64,000 nt of DNA, taken from Apostichopus japonicus. Its lineage: Eukaryota > Echinodermata > Holothuroidea > Aspidochirotida > Stichopodidae. The position numbers and the translations under genes are program-made. Shown here piece after piece: positions 11,455 through 23,689 of this stretch (positions within the stretch are counted from its first letter, which is position 1; the number at the start of each line of letters is the position of its first letter). The stretch covers positions 9,357,001 to 9,421,000 of the forward strand of contig NC_092579.1 of NCBI RefSeq assembly GCF_037975245.1, written 5' to 3'. The notes under the pieces are model-generated. The model worked only from the letters and a program-made list of their open reading frames with translations, did not search any database and had not been told where the DNA came from.

Positions 11455-11556
11455 TGGGTAGGTGACAAGGACCCCAAGAGTGGTGATGCAGTCGCTATCA
11501 CCGATCCACAACAGTTTGCAAGACAGGGACAAGATCATAAGGAGTACAAGAAGAAG
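11455..11556 (+). CDS. hts/ADD: Adducin exon: neck to tail, with alternative terminal stop
   Basis: The acceptor TTTTCACAG precedes 34 codons in phase 0, including 'ITDPQQFARQGQDHKEYKKK'. The counterpart in vertebrate adducin is the 'FVPLNTNPKEVQEMRNK' stretch before 'IREQNLQ'. The donor would be AAG/GTTTAA, which is weak. If it is ignored, the frame reads one valine codon and then TAA at 11560-11562, and an AATAAA signal follows at 11579. The exon may therefore serve as an internal exon (joined to 12411) or as a last exon giving a short isoform. Truncated adducin isoforms made by alternative splicing are known in vertebrates. Confidence 0.8.
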
Positions 11557-11578
11557 GTTTAAACTGTACGTTGATGAC

Positions 11579-11584
11579 AATAAA
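11579..11584 (+). promoter_or_regulatory. Candidate poly(A) signal AATAAA for short adducin isoform
   Basis: AATAAA lies 17 bases after the TAA at 11560-11562 and is followed by a T/GT-rich stretch ('ttgattgttttatttttgtt'). It is the sort of context used for cleavage and polyadenylation. Usage is inferred. Confidence 0.5.
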
Positions 11585-12410
11585 AACAATGTTATTTCTA
11601 ATTGATTGTTTTATTTTTGTTATATGTCACCACTTTCTCCTTCCTCTCACTTCTTTCCCATTTTTTCGCCTTTCCCCTAATTCGGTCTTCCGAGGAGTGA
11701 ATGATGTATCTGGTATGTTATAGAAAAAGTGGTAAAGAAAAAAAAGATAATGTATAAGTGTATCAGTGGGTGTTGCCCTGGATTCGTTGAAGCGGACTCC
11801 CCACGTAGGTAGGGTTCTCCCCTTGAGGGAGTGGACTCCCCATTTAGGGAGCCATTTCCACATGTAGGGAGGGTTCACCCAAGAAAGTTTTTTAAGTTGT
11901 GCTATTTACTACTTTTGTATTTTTATGGTAGGTTGAAGCGGATGGGTGTATATTTCTTCACGCCCCCGACCCCCTTCCCACCCAGGATCATTTTACACAC
12001 AGCAGATCATTAGCAAGCCTATAAAATTTGCTGTGAGAACTTTAAACATTCTTAAATCTCTCCTCCTTAGTATCACTATTCACTGTCCTCTTAGTGTTAT
12101 GTTATGTGTCTTCTTAGTGCTATGTTATGTGTTCTGTCATTCTGACATCTTTGATAGATGTCCCAAAGAGTGTCTGCCGGTGAAGTTTCCGTAACCATAT
12201 TACCCAGAAATGAAAAATTGATGAGGTCACACCTGCATCCAACAGAACGAGGCATTTAGCACTCATGCCACATGCTCCTTGCAGCTGGTGCCAGGACCGC
12301 GGTGGCAAAATGCATGAATTTTTAATGCCTCATCCTTAATGGCAGAGAGACTATGAATAGAAGTGTTATAATGTTACCAACGAGGATGTTGTCTACTCTT
12401 TGAATTTCAG

Positions 12411-12503
12411 ATTAGGCAAGAGCGTTTTGGGTATAAGACGCACCCTGGACCCATCTCTGAAGTTCTGGCAGGTATAACTTATGGAGATGCTTGCAGAACA
12501 CAG
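12411..12503 (+). CDS. hts/ADD: Adducin exon: start of tail
   Basis: The acceptor GAATTTCAG precedes 31 codons in phase 0, with a donor CAG/GTGCGT. The translation begins 'IRQERFGYKTHPGPISEVLA', aligning with 'IREQNLQDIKTAGPQSQVLC' in vertebrate adducin, and continues 'GITYGDACRTQ' where vertebrates have GVVMDRSLVQ. The exon therefore carries the gene past the alternative stop at 11560. The following tail exons and the basic MARCKS-like C terminus were not recognised in the rest of the window. Confidence 0.85.
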
Positions 12504-14789
12504 GTGCGTTGGAATTTTCCTTGTCTCTGGCCCCCTCTACCTTCCATTCTTCTCCCCACCCCCTCTGCATCTATCTATTGAGTCCACATTCTTAAAGGAT
12601 ATCTCTTGTTTTAGATTATGAAGACCAGAGCCACCCACCTATTTCTGTTTATAGATTGTTTATGATTTGCATAGTAGTATAAAGTATACTGACTAAGTTC
12701 GGTAGTATGTCAGCTGATAAGACATTTTGTTTCATGGACAAGACCGTAATAAGTTGGTGTAGGGTTACACAGCAGTTGTACGGGTATGCTACTGTAGACA
12801 AGGACAGAATAAAGCGCCCTCGCTACCTGTTGTGTTCTAACGCGTCTCATACCAGCACAACAGTGTCCTGTTTCATTTAAGCTTTTACACTGGTTCGAGA
12901 GTAAACCACCTGTATCAGCCCGATGACCCTCTAGTAATATTGTAAACATTGATCAAGATCTAATAATATGGTAAAGTTTGATCAAGGTACCAGTTTACTT
13001 AAGAATAGAAAGTCTTTTTTTCTCTGTCTGTAGTTAGGTAATAGCTTGGCTGGCCTATCCCCCAATCCCAACAATTATTTTTATGTTATTTGATTAAGCA
13101 TTATCTTGACCGCACCTACCAATGGGCTGCCAAAAACTTAAGTATCCTTGCTTAGAAAAATTGTAAAAATCTTCATCATTAATCCAAAACAAGCACTAAG
13201 TAATAGAAAGAGAGAAAATAAAAGGGAGGGGGGGGGGGCAATTTTGTTTTATCAATGTGCCTGGTGTGACAGTCGTTAGGATACGATTCATGTGTACTTA
13301 TTAAAGTGTGGTGAAAATGACGGATGGTCTCGACATTCCTTCCGTTAGGTTCTATGTAAGTAATATCAGTGAATGTACCACAAGAAAGTACATGAGCTAC
13401 GGGGAAAAGTTAAGATATTAGCCACTCCCCCTCCTCCCCCCCCACCGCACTCCACCCAGTAAAATGTGTGGGTAAATTGACACTGAAGCTAGTACTTGGA
13501 CATGCCACTTGAGTTGCACTTCATGTTAAAATCAATAGGTTGAACAAACTTCCATTGATAAGATCGAATTAATTGATCAATCTCAACTTACTAAAGCCAG
13601 CTTACTCGGAAACAAATATCTTTCAGTTATGGCTTGTTTTGATATTCTTCATTAATGATTACACAAAGTGATTGGTTTTATTTGTAGAAATCATGTCACC
13701 TTTAATGTGAGTCATAAATCAATGCTTTGCTTTACTTTTGTTGGTGAACTCGGTTTGATCAGTGCTGTTCTACCCAACCTCTACCCCCACCTATCCCCAC
13801 CCCCCAAATTGCAATTGTTTTCGGATTGGTTTGACTAGACTCACATGTTTGAAAGACTTGCCTGCAGCTTTTGTTTACTTTTCAATTGAGTGTTTTGTTT
13901 TGAAATTATTTTTGAAGTGATATTGTTTTCGTAAGCTTCACTTTCACCCTTTTTTTGCATGAAAAAATGTTTTTATGGTAATGTGTGTATCTTTGCTGAA
14001 CATCAGAAAGAGAAAAAATACAAGAAGATAATTTCATAATGAAATTATAGTTTAGAGAATTAATACCCAGGAGATTCTCAAAGAATATTATTTTAGATTT
14101 GCCAGATTTTCTGAAAACATCGGTTCTGATCCTGCCAGACTCTATGTTTATTGTTCAGTTAAAGTAGCATTCAGCTTGAAAAATCTCAATAAAAACCAAA
14201 CCATGTATTCCATATAAATACGAACATAATTGATGTTCAAATGATAGAAATTACACAAAGAGGCAGTTTTAACCTCCGACTATGTCCATATTAGCTGTTA
14301 GCGTTAGTCTTTACCATGTTTTTACTGTTTCTAGCTTTATTGTTTGGCTAACAATCAGTTTAAAACCAAAAAAAAAAATGGGGAAAGAAGTGCTCCTTTA
14401 ATCTAAATTGCCTGCATGGAATATAGCTCTACTTTTAGTCAAATTACAGTAGTGCATGTCACCTTTAAACCCTGTCTTTCTTCAATCTCCTTAAACTAGA
14501 TCCCCCAAAATTGCTTGACTTTCTCTCCAAACTGGGATGTTGCCTCGACCAAAAAGAGGGGAGAAAGAAGAAACTGTTTTCTTTCTTAATTCAGCCATCT
14601 TTTCGGGCATTCGCTACAATGATGTGATTTTGCTGTGACGTTGTCACAACGTGTTTCAAGTCTGTATTTACTCTGTCGTTGTAGTTATTGTTGCAAGTTT
14701 TGGTTTTCCTTCCCCACTTGGTCGACCAGGATGCGCCACTGTCGGATTCTCGTGACGGTATGTAACCATATGACCATATGTAACCATTT
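12504..14789. other. Non-coding sequence, no feature recognised
   Basis: Probable adducin intron. It holds short G and C homopolymers (about 13227-13240 and 13436-13443) and AT-rich unique sequence. I saw no exon that extends the adducin tail and no named repeat. Confidence 0.5.
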
Positions 14790-15193
14790 GGGAGGGCGTT
14801 GTGGTCAAGTGGTTAAGGCAGTGGACTTGTGATCTAAGGATTACAGGTTTGAGCCCTGGCCAGATCATTGCGTTGTGTCCTTGGGCAAGGCGCTTTATCT
14901 CCATTGCCTCTCTTCACCCAGGTGTATAAATGGGGACCTGCGAAGTAACTTGTAAATATAGTTGCGTGCGCCGGTTTGTGGCTGCACCCTATTGGAAGTC
15001 CCCCGGGGGACACATGGTTGTGGTGCACTGTGTGTGCCCCAGGAGAGATTGATTGAATTGTGCACACTTTGGTGTGTGGGTGTGACAAGTTACCAATGAC
15101 CAGGGGTTAAGTTGTAAAGTCGTGTGAGGAGGCATTAGCCTCATACAAGACTGTAAACCTTCAACTTTAACTTTTAACTTTAACCATGCAGCC
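14790..15193 (+). mobile_element. tRNA-derived SINE, about 400 bp
   Basis: The head looks like a tRNA. It has the A-box-like 'TGGTCAAGTGGTTAAGG', the anticodon-loop-like 'CTTGTGA' and the B-box-like 'GGTTTGAGCCC', with a T-stem that pairs at four of five positions. The body contains 'GTGTCCTTGGGCAAGGCGC', a motif common in invertebrate tRNA-SINEs. The tail is a run of CTTTAACTTTTAA-type repeats. A second copy of the family lies on the minus strand at 29428-29626. SINEs are transcribed by RNA polymerase III and copied by a partner LINE, which is not identified here. Confidence 0.8.
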
Positions 15194-18100
15194 CAACAGG
15201 AATAGGAAATAAATTTAATAACAAAACAAAAACAGTAGCGCATCTTGGGAATAAAAGCAACCGAAATATCATCATTTTGTCACGGTGGATTTATATTGCA
15301 GACTTGAGGTTTCCGTATTATCTATGAGGACATTATTAGAACAAACATCAGTAGCAACTGAAGTTCTCTCTCACCCTGTTTACTTCATCCATTTTCATTT
15401 TTCTTGGTGGTGAAGGGTGATGGGTGTGGGGAAGTGGGGGGGGGTTAAATGCCACCCTGAATATTTAAAATATGCAAAATTCTTAAAACCACAGAAAGAT
15501 CAAATGTAAGAGAGGATTAAGATGTCTTACTTTACTTTTCATATAGCAGAAGGGACAGAGGTGATCAGGCTAATTAGCCATGTGAAGTTGCACCTCTTTG
15601 GGCGTGGGTTGGAGGGGGAGAAACACCAAGGGTTTCGTACAGAAATATTACATAATATTGCTTTCACCTGGTGGTAATTAGAATTGAATGAAAAGTGTAG
15701 TATGTTAAATGCTACTTCACAAAATTGATTGATCTTTTAGCTTTCAATTCAGACCATTGTCTCTGAAATGCTCTCGCAACCGATTCTCCATTCAGTGATA
15801 AAAGGACATCTGGATTCAACTTTAAGTCTCTGCTTGTTTGTTTGTTTCTGTCCTCTCTAAATATGAAAGTCTCAATATCTGTCCCATCCATGTTTTGCCA
15901 TGCCAAGCATCATATATTTACGGACTAATTGCACCCATTTCGACGGTGCTGAAGTAAAACTCATAAGAGTGTTTTTAGGGAACTATCCAGTAGCTACTTG
16001 ACCCGACTGTCAACTTATTTTCTATGGTTTCAATTTTTTCTTTAAATCCATTGGGATATGGGTATTTTGAGTTTTTCATATGACATAAACACAAACAAAA
16101 CTGTTGGTCATGAATACAGTAGCACACAGCTCCTCTGTTTTTACTTACATTTCAAAACTGAGTAAATTGGTTGGTTTTATAACTTGCCTTGTAGTTGTGT
16201 TCTGATGAATATCCTTCATTGTTTGTACTTACTTTCATGTGATATTTAGGTATAAAGCCCCATTATGCCTTCCATTATAAACACGAACAAACTGTTCCCT
16301 AACCCTATTTTGGTAACATTGTGTAGATAATAAGCAGACAATCTTGTAGGTGCATTGTTTGCCAACTATTTTGGCCGAATCTCAGAGGACGAGCGAGAAT
16401 AGAAACCTCCAAAACATTGTGATTCAGACCGAGTCCAGATGGAATGCATAGTGAGACTTTAACATCAAAGGACAAGATGTACAGTGACCTTTGAGTTAAT
16501 GTTATATATTCTTTGATGGTGTGATATTCCTTTTATTACGCTTATATTTCTTACATCATGGTGAAGCATGTAAGACCTACCTTTATAATCCCCACCGGTT
16601 TCATACACAGTGTATCAAAGACTGGAACAGTATGAACTATCTTTCTAACTGTTTCCATTCATTTAAAAGATAGTACAGTATTCAAATTTGGTGGCCTTTA
16701 CTGTAGAGTTGTTTACTCTGTTGTTCACTCTGATAGTTGAGTATAATTAAGTTACATAATATATGCTGCAAGACACTTGGGGCGATATTTTATGAAGGAA
16801 GTACGTTCCTTTGTAGCAACTTGTTCTGTTGCTATATGATCTAACTGTTAACAATGAATTATTTGACAACCTGTAGGCTTTATTTTCACACTCAAATGAG
16901 TACTTATTAATGATTACCCACATTGTTGATTATTATAGATGTGATTGAACACACAATATCACAACCTAATTGAAAGGCTTGTATTAATATACATATCTCT
17001 CTCCAGAGGCGATCCAGTTCACTGTACTTTCATCAAGGGATGTCATTTTCTTATCATGTTTTCAGTTTTAGTACTTTTATCTTTTATGTTACTGTTTAAT
17101 TATCATTCAATTATGGTGTGTATGTATGCTGTTGATAAATAAAAAGGATTCCAGCTTCCACGGAGTGGTAAAATAAATGGCTGTCCTTTGAGTTTCTTAC
17201 AAAGCTAAGATTTATATCAGAGCAGTAACATTATGTAAATGTGGTTTTCTGTTTCTTAATCTTGGCGTCCAATTGCACTACACATCCAACAAGTGCAGAT
17301 ACCCCCTCCCCCCACTCCAAAGATAAGAATGGGGTTACACGGCCCTTGTAATAATAATAATGAGCAGTTATTATTACAAAGCTTAACCAAACACAAATGC
17401 GGGAGAAGCCCGCACACGCGTATGGATCACAACTTACACTACGGGTGGCTTCCAATTCAACATTTTATATAAAATTTAGAAACTCATTTCAGATGGGAAA
17501 ACTGTAGACTAGCTGCTCTTGGATGATAAACCCACCTTACATAGAACATCCTGATTGCCAAACCTAATTGCTTCAAATGCCATTGCCTTTATCCACTCGA
17601 TCACAGCACCATGTGGTTCATCCTAGATGAAACCTGGCAGAGGGAGGGGGGGGGGGCACCTAAGATACAGTTACAGCAACTGAAGTAGATATAACTATTG
17701 ATTCTACTAAAATTTAGCAAACCTCTACTTTACCCAACCTCTACTTCAAGACATGCATAAGGAACAGATGCTCTAGAACTCTGCACAAAAAGGTAAGACT
17801 ACTTTAAGAACAAAACCTCTACATGGATCACAGAAACAGTGAATTTCATTTAATACCTTCATTTATATTGGAGAATGGGTTAAAAATTCAAACAATTTAT
17901 CTAAAAAATCTCAAATGTGACATTTTATCACAAAATTCAAGCAGTTTTTGCCAAAATTTGTTGTATCTGAAAATGTTCATGCAGCTAGCTAAACAATTTT
18001 AGGCTGACATTTTTATGTCAAGATTCGCCCAAGAGTCCCCCTCAAAAAGTGTAAATTATTATCTTTAGAATGTCTGTCCCATGGATACGCCAGACCTACA

Positions 18101-18437
18101 CCCTCGCCCCCCCCCCCCAGGTTGATCCTGACAGTAGGCCTACTGTCCCGCCTAGGCCTAATGCCAGACCAACCCATTCGGGTAATGATATATTGGTCAT
18201 TAAAACAACTTTTCTGACGAGATTCGCAGCGAACTCAATAAATTATCTTGACCAACATGTTTAATGACCTTAGGCCTATGTTATGAGACCATTTGAATTG
18301 TTTCGTTGTAAATGTAATGATTTCAAATGGATATGCATCTAGCATGTCATTGCTAGTTTTTTTTTTTTTCAATTAATACGTTGATGCGGTGTTTGTCCCA
18401 CATGGCTTGCCATAGACGCACACGGTCGTGGTCAAAG
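15194..18437. other. Non-coding sequence, no gene recognised
   Basis: AT-rich unique sequence. A possible poly(A) signal AATAAA at about 17137, in a long open-frame-free context, could be a 3' untranslated end of the adducin gene, but no connecting exon was seen. G or C homopolymers occur near 17646 and 18108. Confidence 0.4.
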
Positions 18438-18477
18438 CAACGAGGTAAATGAATCATCAGATTCATTTACCTCGTTG
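18438..18477. repeat. Perfect 18-bp inverted repeat with 4-nt loop
   Basis: Arm 18438-18455 ('caacgaggtaaatgaatc') and arm 18460-18477 are exact reverse complements separated by ATCA. It would form a strong hairpin in DNA or RNA. No terminator or gene is adjacent. A second, 11-bp inverted repeat (gctagcctatc / gataggctagc) lies nearby at about 18739-18785. Confidence 0.95.
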
Positions 18478-19784
18478 GGTCAAAGGTTAAGCAACGGAGC
18501 GCGAATTATGATCTGTATATAAAGCTCACGAAAGGTTACACGAGCAGTGCAGTTCGCTTCCTGGCAGCCGTTGGCTAACAATTCATACGTAATTGTAATT
18601 TGTAGCCTATTCTGTATGGGGGTAACTGCCAAAGAATGTGCATGGCAGATATATTCGCCAGCTCGAAAGTTGTGTATTAGTTTTGTGGAGCAAGTTAGTA
18701 CTTCACATTGTTTGAGTCAGCGAGCGTGAGAAATTACGCTAGCCTATCATATAATAGTATCGCTTAGGCCTAACGATAGGCTAGCTCACGTAGGCACTGG
18801 CGTCTATACTAGTTGGAATACTAGTTGGAATCTAGGCCTAATATGATATTCACTAGACAATTAACGTAAGTAAAGTAAGTCACTTTATATCTTCCGACAA
18901 AATACTAGGCCTAGCTGGTTGGGCCTAATTACCTTTCTGGTTAAGGCTAGCCTAGGCCTAAATGTCTTTAAATTCCTACCAGAGTAGCCTACCATAGCCT
19001 AGGCTATGCCATCTAGCACTTAACACTAACAGTAACACATCCTCAAGAAACTAACTCGCAGCCGGACAAATTAGCTTAGGATGAAAGCTCTCTCTCTTTC
19101 CTTTTTTTTTTTTTTTCCATCATGAAAGGCAAGGCCGCTGGTTTCTTCTCCAACTTTCAAGGATAGAAACGATAGTTTCCTCCCTGAAATTATTTTTAGG
19201 GGTTGAAACCAACGTTTTTCAGGGGAGGAAAGAAAGACGGCTTGGCTGTGGAAAGAATTAATTTAGGTATAGTGAAGCAACTGTACGTAGTAAATGTGTC
19301 TTGTGATTTAGGAGAGTTTGGTGAAAGAAAGGAACATATTTCAAAGAGACACTTTTACTTGTAGTAATTGAAGAAATTGGTAAATAGGAAAACAAGGAGA
19401 GGAACCAAGGAGGGCATACTTACTGTATAGGCTAAATTGTCTATGTTATTTCATTCCCACAATGAATGCCATACAAGCAAACAACCCATTACCACTATGA
19501 ATTCCATGCATGTAAATTACCCCATGTTCGCATACAATCCTATGCAAACAATCCGGCCTATTCACAAACATTTTTTATCTTCCAATCACTGAACAGTTAC
19601 ACAAGGAAGATACCTGGTCACATTTTCTATTTTCATACTATCACAACTTTCTTTAGCTTACTCTACAAGAATATGCAGTCTAGAGCCTACAGAACAACAG
19701 TCTCCTCCCTTGAAAATAGTATGTTAGTTTCCTTATCCATGTTATTTTTCACCCTTAACTTTACCTTTCTCCCTTTAAATCTTT
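18478..19784. other. Non-coding sequence rich in AGGCCT palindromes
   Basis: TAGGCCTA, CCTAGGCC and GCCTAGGC variants recur at high density between about 18730 and 19010. A T-homopolymer lies at about 19102. No coding region is supported. Confidence 0.6.
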
Positions 19785-19790
19785 TCTTAC

Positions 19791-19884
19791 CAGGGATGTA
19801 AGTCTTCCGTATTTTTACGGAAATCCGGTTTTTTTTTCAGGGATGTAAGTCTTCCGTATTTTTACGGAAATCCGTTTTTTTTTT
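19791..19884 (+). repeat. Duplicated left terminus of element A
   Basis: The first 47 bases, starting CAGGGATGTAAGTC and including the small palindrome CCGTATTTTTACGG, are repeated directly at 19838-19884. The right end has only one copy. Only the outer copy is adjacent to TCTTAC. Confidence 0.85.
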
Positions 19885-20296
19885 TAATTCCAATGAAGTT
19901 CCACAAAATTGTACAAATATCAAAGACACAACGCGGCAAAAATGCCTGGCCCGTTGCAGCAAGCTAACTTCAATTTTCACTCATCGATCAACCAAAATAC
20001 CATTTCCTGTTACACATCGCATTGCACTGTACAACATTGTGTGTGCCATGTGAACATCGTTGCGTACGTGCGAACTTCAAATCGCCATAGCTCATTTATG
20101 TCGTTGAAAAACCTTGCCTAATTCACGTTGATTCGTAACTGCGGGTGCTCGACATAAGTTTCGGAAATAACGCTTGTGATATTTGTGAGCGGCTAAATCT
20201 ACGGGATACGCATATGATAGTCGATATTCGTGATTGCTTTCAAATGTGAGACTGTTTTTTATTCCGGATTTCGCTGCGACGTATTCGTTACTTGGA

Positions 20297-20430
20297 GCTA
20301 GCCTAACATAACGATAGTGTGTAAGTAGTCAGAACTAGGGGTATGATGTGTTAGCGCTAATACTTTTGAGCTAGCCTAACATAACGATAGTGCGTAAGTA
20401 TTCAGAGCTAGGAGTAGGATGCGTTAGCAC
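20297..20430 (+). repeat. 73-bp tandem duplication in left subterminal region of element A
   Basis: 'gagctagcctaacataacga' occurs twice about 73 bases apart (around 20297 and 20370), each followed by a similar 'tagtg...gtaag...cagaactagg' stretch. The right arm lacks this segment, so the two ends of element A are asymmetric outside the shared arm. Confidence 0.75.
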
Positions 20431-20599
20431 GACATTCCCACCGGTGTGAAGTTAGATACTTATTCCCCGTTCCTCGTTCGACATTCGCGAATGAGTAACT
20501 GCTACCGATTCAGTTACGTATTCGACAATGGTATCGACGTAACACCTCTGGCAAGACAAAAGCTTTCTTACAAGATGTTCAACATATGGTCGTGGAAAG

Positions 20600-22590
20600 A
20601 GGTTTATCTATGGCCCATGGGTCATATGAACTCTAATGACTATGTAGAAGGGTACCATAATGCATCTTGCCCGGTCCAAATAGTTTTTGACCAACTAAAA
20701 TGACGAGTACTTCATCAGCTGTTAAATTAATGTAAAAGAATTACTTTAGGCCCTAATCAAGACTAGCACGCCTTGGACCACCTTACCAATGGGTCATATG
20801 AATTCTTAACACATTGTAGAAGGATACCATAATGCGTCTTGCCCGGTCCAAAGAGTGCTTGACCAATTAAACTGACCATTAAATCAACATTTTTTTTAAA
20901 TAAATGTAACGGGAACTGAAATCAAAACATTTGGGCCCTAATCAAATCCAGCACGCCTTGGACCGCCCAACCAATGGGTCGTGGGAAGTCTGAGGACCTT
21001 GTAGAAGGGTAACATAATGCGTCTTGCCCGGTCCAAAGAGTGCTTGACCAATTTAAATGACCATTAAATCATTACTTCTTCATTGAGTGTGACAGGACCA
21101 CGAAAAAGCTTTGGGCCCTAATCCATGCAGCACGCCTTGGACCACCTAACCAATGGGTAACATTAACTCTAAGGACATTGTAGAAGAGTACCATAATGCG
21201 TCTTGGGCCCTAATCCATGCAGCACCTTTGGACCACCTAACCAATCAGTAACATGTACTCTAAGGACATTGTAGAAGATTACCATAATGCGTCTTGCCCG
21301 GTCCAAAGCGTGCTTGACCAATTTAAATGACCACTAAATCATTACTTCTTTAATGAGTGTAACGGGACCACGAAAAGCTTTGGGCCCTAATCCATGCAGC
21401 ACGCCTTGGACCACCAAACCGATGGTTAACATGAACTCTAAGGACATTGAAGAAGAGTACCATAATGCGTCTTGCCCGGTCCAAAGAGTGCTTGACCAAT
21501 TAAACTGACCATTAAATCAACATTTTTTTTAAATAAATGTAACGGGAACTGAAATCAAAACATTTGGGCCCTAATCCAAGCAGCACGCCTTGGACCACCA
21601 AACCGATGGTTAACATGAACTGTAAGGACATTGTAGAAGAGTACCATAATGCGTCTTGCCCGGTCCAAAGAGTGCTTGACCAATTTAAATGACCACTAAA
21701 TAATTACTTCTTTAATGAGTGTAACGGGACCACGAAAAGCTTTGGGCCCTAATCCACGCAGCACGCCTTGGACCACCTATCCAATGGGTAAAATTAACTC
21801 TAAGGACATTGTAGAAGAGTACCATAATGCGTCTTACCCGGTCCAAAGAGTGCTTGACCAATTTAAATGACCACTAAATCATTACTACATTATCGAGTGT
21901 AACGGGACCACGAAAAAGCTTTGGGCCCTAATCCAAGCAGCACGCCTTGGATCACCAAACCGATGGTTAACATGAACTCTAAGGACATTGCATAAGAGTA
22001 CCATAATGCGTCTTGCCCGGTCCAAAGCGTGCTTGACCAATTTAAATGACCATTAAATAATTACTTCTTTAATGAGTGAAACGGGACCACGAAAAAGCTT
22101 TGGGCCCTAACCCATGCAGCACGTCTTGGATCACCAAACCGATGGTTAACATGAACTCTAAGGACATTGTAGAAGAGTACCATAATGCGTCTTGCCCGGT
22201 CCAAAGTGTGCTTGACCAATTAAACTAACCACTAAATCATCACTTCGTTAATGAATGTAAATGGACCTGCAAAAATCTTTAGGCCCCAGTCAAGACCAGC
22301 ACGCCTTGGACCACCTAACCAATAGGTCACAGGAAGTCCAAGAACATTGTAGAACGGTACCATGATGCGTCTTGCCCGGTCCAAAGAGTGCTTGACCAAT
22401 TTAAATGACCACTAAATCATTACTTCGTTAATGAATGTTAATGGACCTGCAAAAATTTTTAGGCCCCAGTCAAGACCAGCACGCCTCGGACCACCCAACC
22501 AATTGGTCATATGAATTCTAAAGACATTGTTGAAGAGTTCCATAATGCGTCTTTCCCGGTCCAAAGAGTATTTGACCAATACAAACGACT
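20600..22590 (+). repeat. Left array of ~180-bp repeats (12 units) in element A
   Basis: The motif 'gcgtcttgcccggtccaaag' recurs at about 20665, 20837, 21020, 21289, 21469, 21652, 21830, 22010, 22189, 22367 and 22548, plus a truncated unit near 21198. 'gcacgccttggaccacc' recurs at the same 177-185 base spacing. The truncated unit leaves a 92-base step at 21130-21222. The same array appears inverted at 34905-36070. The short open frames in it are by-products of the repeat. The unit has no CRISPR-like repeat-spacer structure. Confidence 0.95.
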
Positions 22591-22778
22591 AATGCACAAT
22601 CATTATCCAGTACATTCATCAATATCTTCCTTTTTTGAATTTCAACTCTACGTCTGTACCAGTGTGGTGATACAAAACAAAAGCAACAACTTTGGCTCGC
22701 AAGTTTAATGCTAATTGGTGCTTTACAATCATCAGCATACAAAGGTTCCTTCCCATTCCGGAGAAACACACGCGCACT

Positions 22779-22811
22779 CTTTTTTTTTTTTTTTTTTTGG
22801 GGGGGGGGGGG
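22779..22811. repeat. T19-G13 homopolymer junction
   Basis: A run of about 19 T is followed directly by about 13 G, in the unique interior of element A. The rest of 22590-23484 is AT-rich sequence with no recognisable gene. Confidence 0.9.
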
Positions 22812-23689
22812 AACCTTAGCGCAACTACATTTTCAGAATGAAGTGATTTCTGTAGACTGGCAACGAACTGAAAACGTTTTTGTTTTAATTATTCGTTCAT
22901 AGAACTTAATTTTATTTCTTTTATTCATTTCACCCGTCAACCCTTTACAGATTTTAAAGAACAGAGAAGTGTTCTTGCCTCTCTTCTTGAAAGTGGTTTT
23001 GAACGCTTTAACCCCCTTAGTAGATTCTGAAAGATTCCACTGCTACATTCTAGAGCTGACCATGGAGCTATAAACAGACAATCAGTCATCTCGGGTCAAG
23101 CGGAGATAAACTAACTTTAATAGTTTATTTAGCAAAATAGTCTTCAAGTGAAATAGGTCTACCCAGACATATATTTTATGCCGAAATCCCTTTCTGATTT
23201 ATTTATGATCTCCATTAGCCATAGTTGGTAATGTACTAATGAACCATCCAAGTTACGCTATAGTGCCATTCTATGCATTTTGATTTTATCGTGTTACCAT
23301 GCATGTGCTTGCTCTTTCTCTTAGCGATTTTTCAATAGAAAGTTTCTCTTGGAGTGTAGAAGGCAGATCCACCATAAGAAGTCTCACTGGGTTTATTCCA
23401 ACTAAACATAGACCAGAGTTAGTGTGATTTTTTAGTTGATTTCCTTTCATTCAGTTGTACCTAAATATTAATTATAACTTCCATAATCTAGCCAGGGACG
23501 TCGCTAGAGGGGGGTGTGGGGTGTCTCACCCCCCCCCCCCCCCACCAATCTTGGTAAAACTGACGATAGTTGGAAAATTTTAGTGCGACAGTCGGAATTT
23601 CCGACCGTCGCACTCTAATTTTTCCGACTGGCGCACTCTAATTTTCAAATATTCTTGTAGTGACCTAAAATTTTCGGTCAAAATTGACC

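Noticed and set aside
15297-15400. An exon after the acceptor-like TTATATTGCAG
   Set aside because: The frames that follow meet stops quickly and do not resemble the adducin tail.
20446-20703. 85-residue open frame in element A
   Set aside because: It spans the arm and the first repeat unit, and no family resemblance was seen. The inverted copy does not preserve it as a gene.
20600-22590. CRISPR array
   Set aside because: The whole ~180-bp unit repeats with no unique spacers, in a eukaryotic transposon.
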